This document shows, piece after piece, positions 21,141 through 21,234 of a stretch of 21,234 bases of DNA. Position 1 is the stretch's first letter. Each line of letters starts with the position of its first letter. The position numbers and the translations under genes are program-made. The stretch comes from Candidatus Aerophobota bacterium (GTDB lineage: Bacteria > Aerophobota > Aerophobia > Aerophobales > B3-G15). The notes beneath the pieces were generated by a model. It was not told the origin of the DNA and ran no database searches. It worked only from the letters and a program-made list of their open reading frames with translations. Location: NCBI GenBank assembly GCA_030615365.1, contig JAUWZM010000046.1, positions 1-21,234 on the forward strand, read 5' to 3'.

Positions 21141-21234
21141 TTGAGAGTATCTGTCGTTTATGTCCTTAACGAGAGAGGTAAACCGCTAATGCCTTGTTCA
21201 CCAAGAAAGGCAAGACTTCTGCTAAAGGGCAATA
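20967..21234 (+). CDS. iscB: IscB RNA-guided nuclease, N-terminal part (cut by window end)
   Basis: The frame ends in VYVLNERGKPLMPCSPRKARLLLKGN, the PLMP domain that begins IscB, the compact nuclease ancestral to Cas9 that uses omega RNA to cut DNA. The bridge helix, RuvC and HNH parts lie beyond the window. The start is uncertain. The frame is open from ATG 20967, preceded by AGGGAG, which adds 58 residues translated from the structured RNA (for example RSNCGLLLNSSEGRR and AALTAKGHAGQNLR). TTG 21141 would give a protein starting just before the PLMP domain, the usual IscB length. I recall annotated homologues with such extensions but cannot verify them. The gene lies in cassette 7 of the integron. 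Confidence 0.75.
   Translation, partial: MQQLRERNTYTPTVIPHDRSNCGLLLNSSEGRRSAADLKTSLNNPDAALTAKGHAGQNLRVSVVYVLNERGKPLMPCSPRKARLLLKGN

Larger units (their letters stand above)
15005..21234 (+). mobile_element. Chromosomal integron with at least seven cassettes
   Basis: A dead recombinase gene, an attI-like site at 15610 and six gene units on one strand, each ending in an imperfect palindrome with attC-type core sites. Cassette boundaries, taken at the G of each GTT core, are about 15610, 16542, 17167, 18107, 19157, 20134 and 20854, giving cassettes of 0.6-1.05 kb. Between stop codons and the next start there is little except the attC. The right end lies beyond the window. The assignment rests on architecture and repeated core sites seen by eye. 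Confidence 0.85.
20892..21234 (+). mobile_element. ISC (IscB-type IS200/IS605-superfamily) element, left part
   Basis: The left end is judged to lie at about 20892-20896, where the cassette leader gives way to a compact multi-hairpin RNA followed by the start of an IscB-like protein. The right end lies outside the window. No TnpA transposase is seen here, which is usual for non-autonomous ISC elements. The exact boundary cannot be fixed without the right end or an empty site. Confidence 0.65.

Overview
The window looks like the chromosome of an uncultured, AT-rich, anaerobic bacterium. It carries a formate dehydrogenase fused to a NuoG-like electron-transfer head, NuoE/NuoF-type NADH-oxidising subunits, a homotetrameric-type GltA/NfnB-like flavoprotein and the remains of the hydrogenase maturation gene hypE. 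The phylum cannot be fixed from the sequence alone.

Positions 1-7075 hold housekeeping and catabolic genes: mgtE (Mg2+ channel, + strand) and then, on the minus strand, a DUF4432 aldose-epimerase-like protein, an aldo/keto reductase, folP, and a sodium:solute symporter preceded by its small two-helix partner protein. Gaps in this part hold dispersed palindromic repeats and the start of a broken flavodoxin-like gene.

Positions 7286-14182 form a redox block on the + strand. A putative promoter overlapped by a Rex-like operator precedes a GltA/NfnB-like oxidoreductase. A repeat-rich gap follows, then a tight nuoE-nuoF-fdhA operon that should encode a soluble NAD(P)-linked, Cys-type formate dehydrogenase complex. 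hypE follows in convergent orientation, but its 5' end is missing.

Positions 14957-21234 are the most interesting part: a chromosomal integron. Immediately beyond the hypE break is a tyrosine-recombinase pseudogene (N- and C-terminal ends present, catalytic middle deleted, frame shifted), then an attI-like site with paired direct repeats. A run of gene cassettes on one strand follows, each closed by an imperfect palindrome bounded by RYYYAAC/GTTRRRY-like core sites (six attC candidates). The cassettes encode a Shedu-like PD-(D/E)XK nuclease (probable phage defence), an orphan protein, a class I methyltransferase, a two-gene unit (small protein plus GNAT acetyltransferase), a high-GC short-chain dehydrogenase with an altered active site, and an orphan protein with a possible ADP-ribosyltransferase-like beginning. 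Base composition changes sharply from cassette to cassette, as expected for independently acquired genes.

The seventh cassette has a core site, leader and Shine-Dalgarno-like sequence, but where a gene should begin there is instead a strongly structured RNA and an open frame with the PLMP motif of IscB. This looks like an IS200/IS605-superfamily ISC element (omega RNA/HEARO plus iscB) inserted in the array and cut off by the window end. An RNA-guided nuclease element therefore sits inside an integron that also carries a defence nuclease and whose own integrase is dead.
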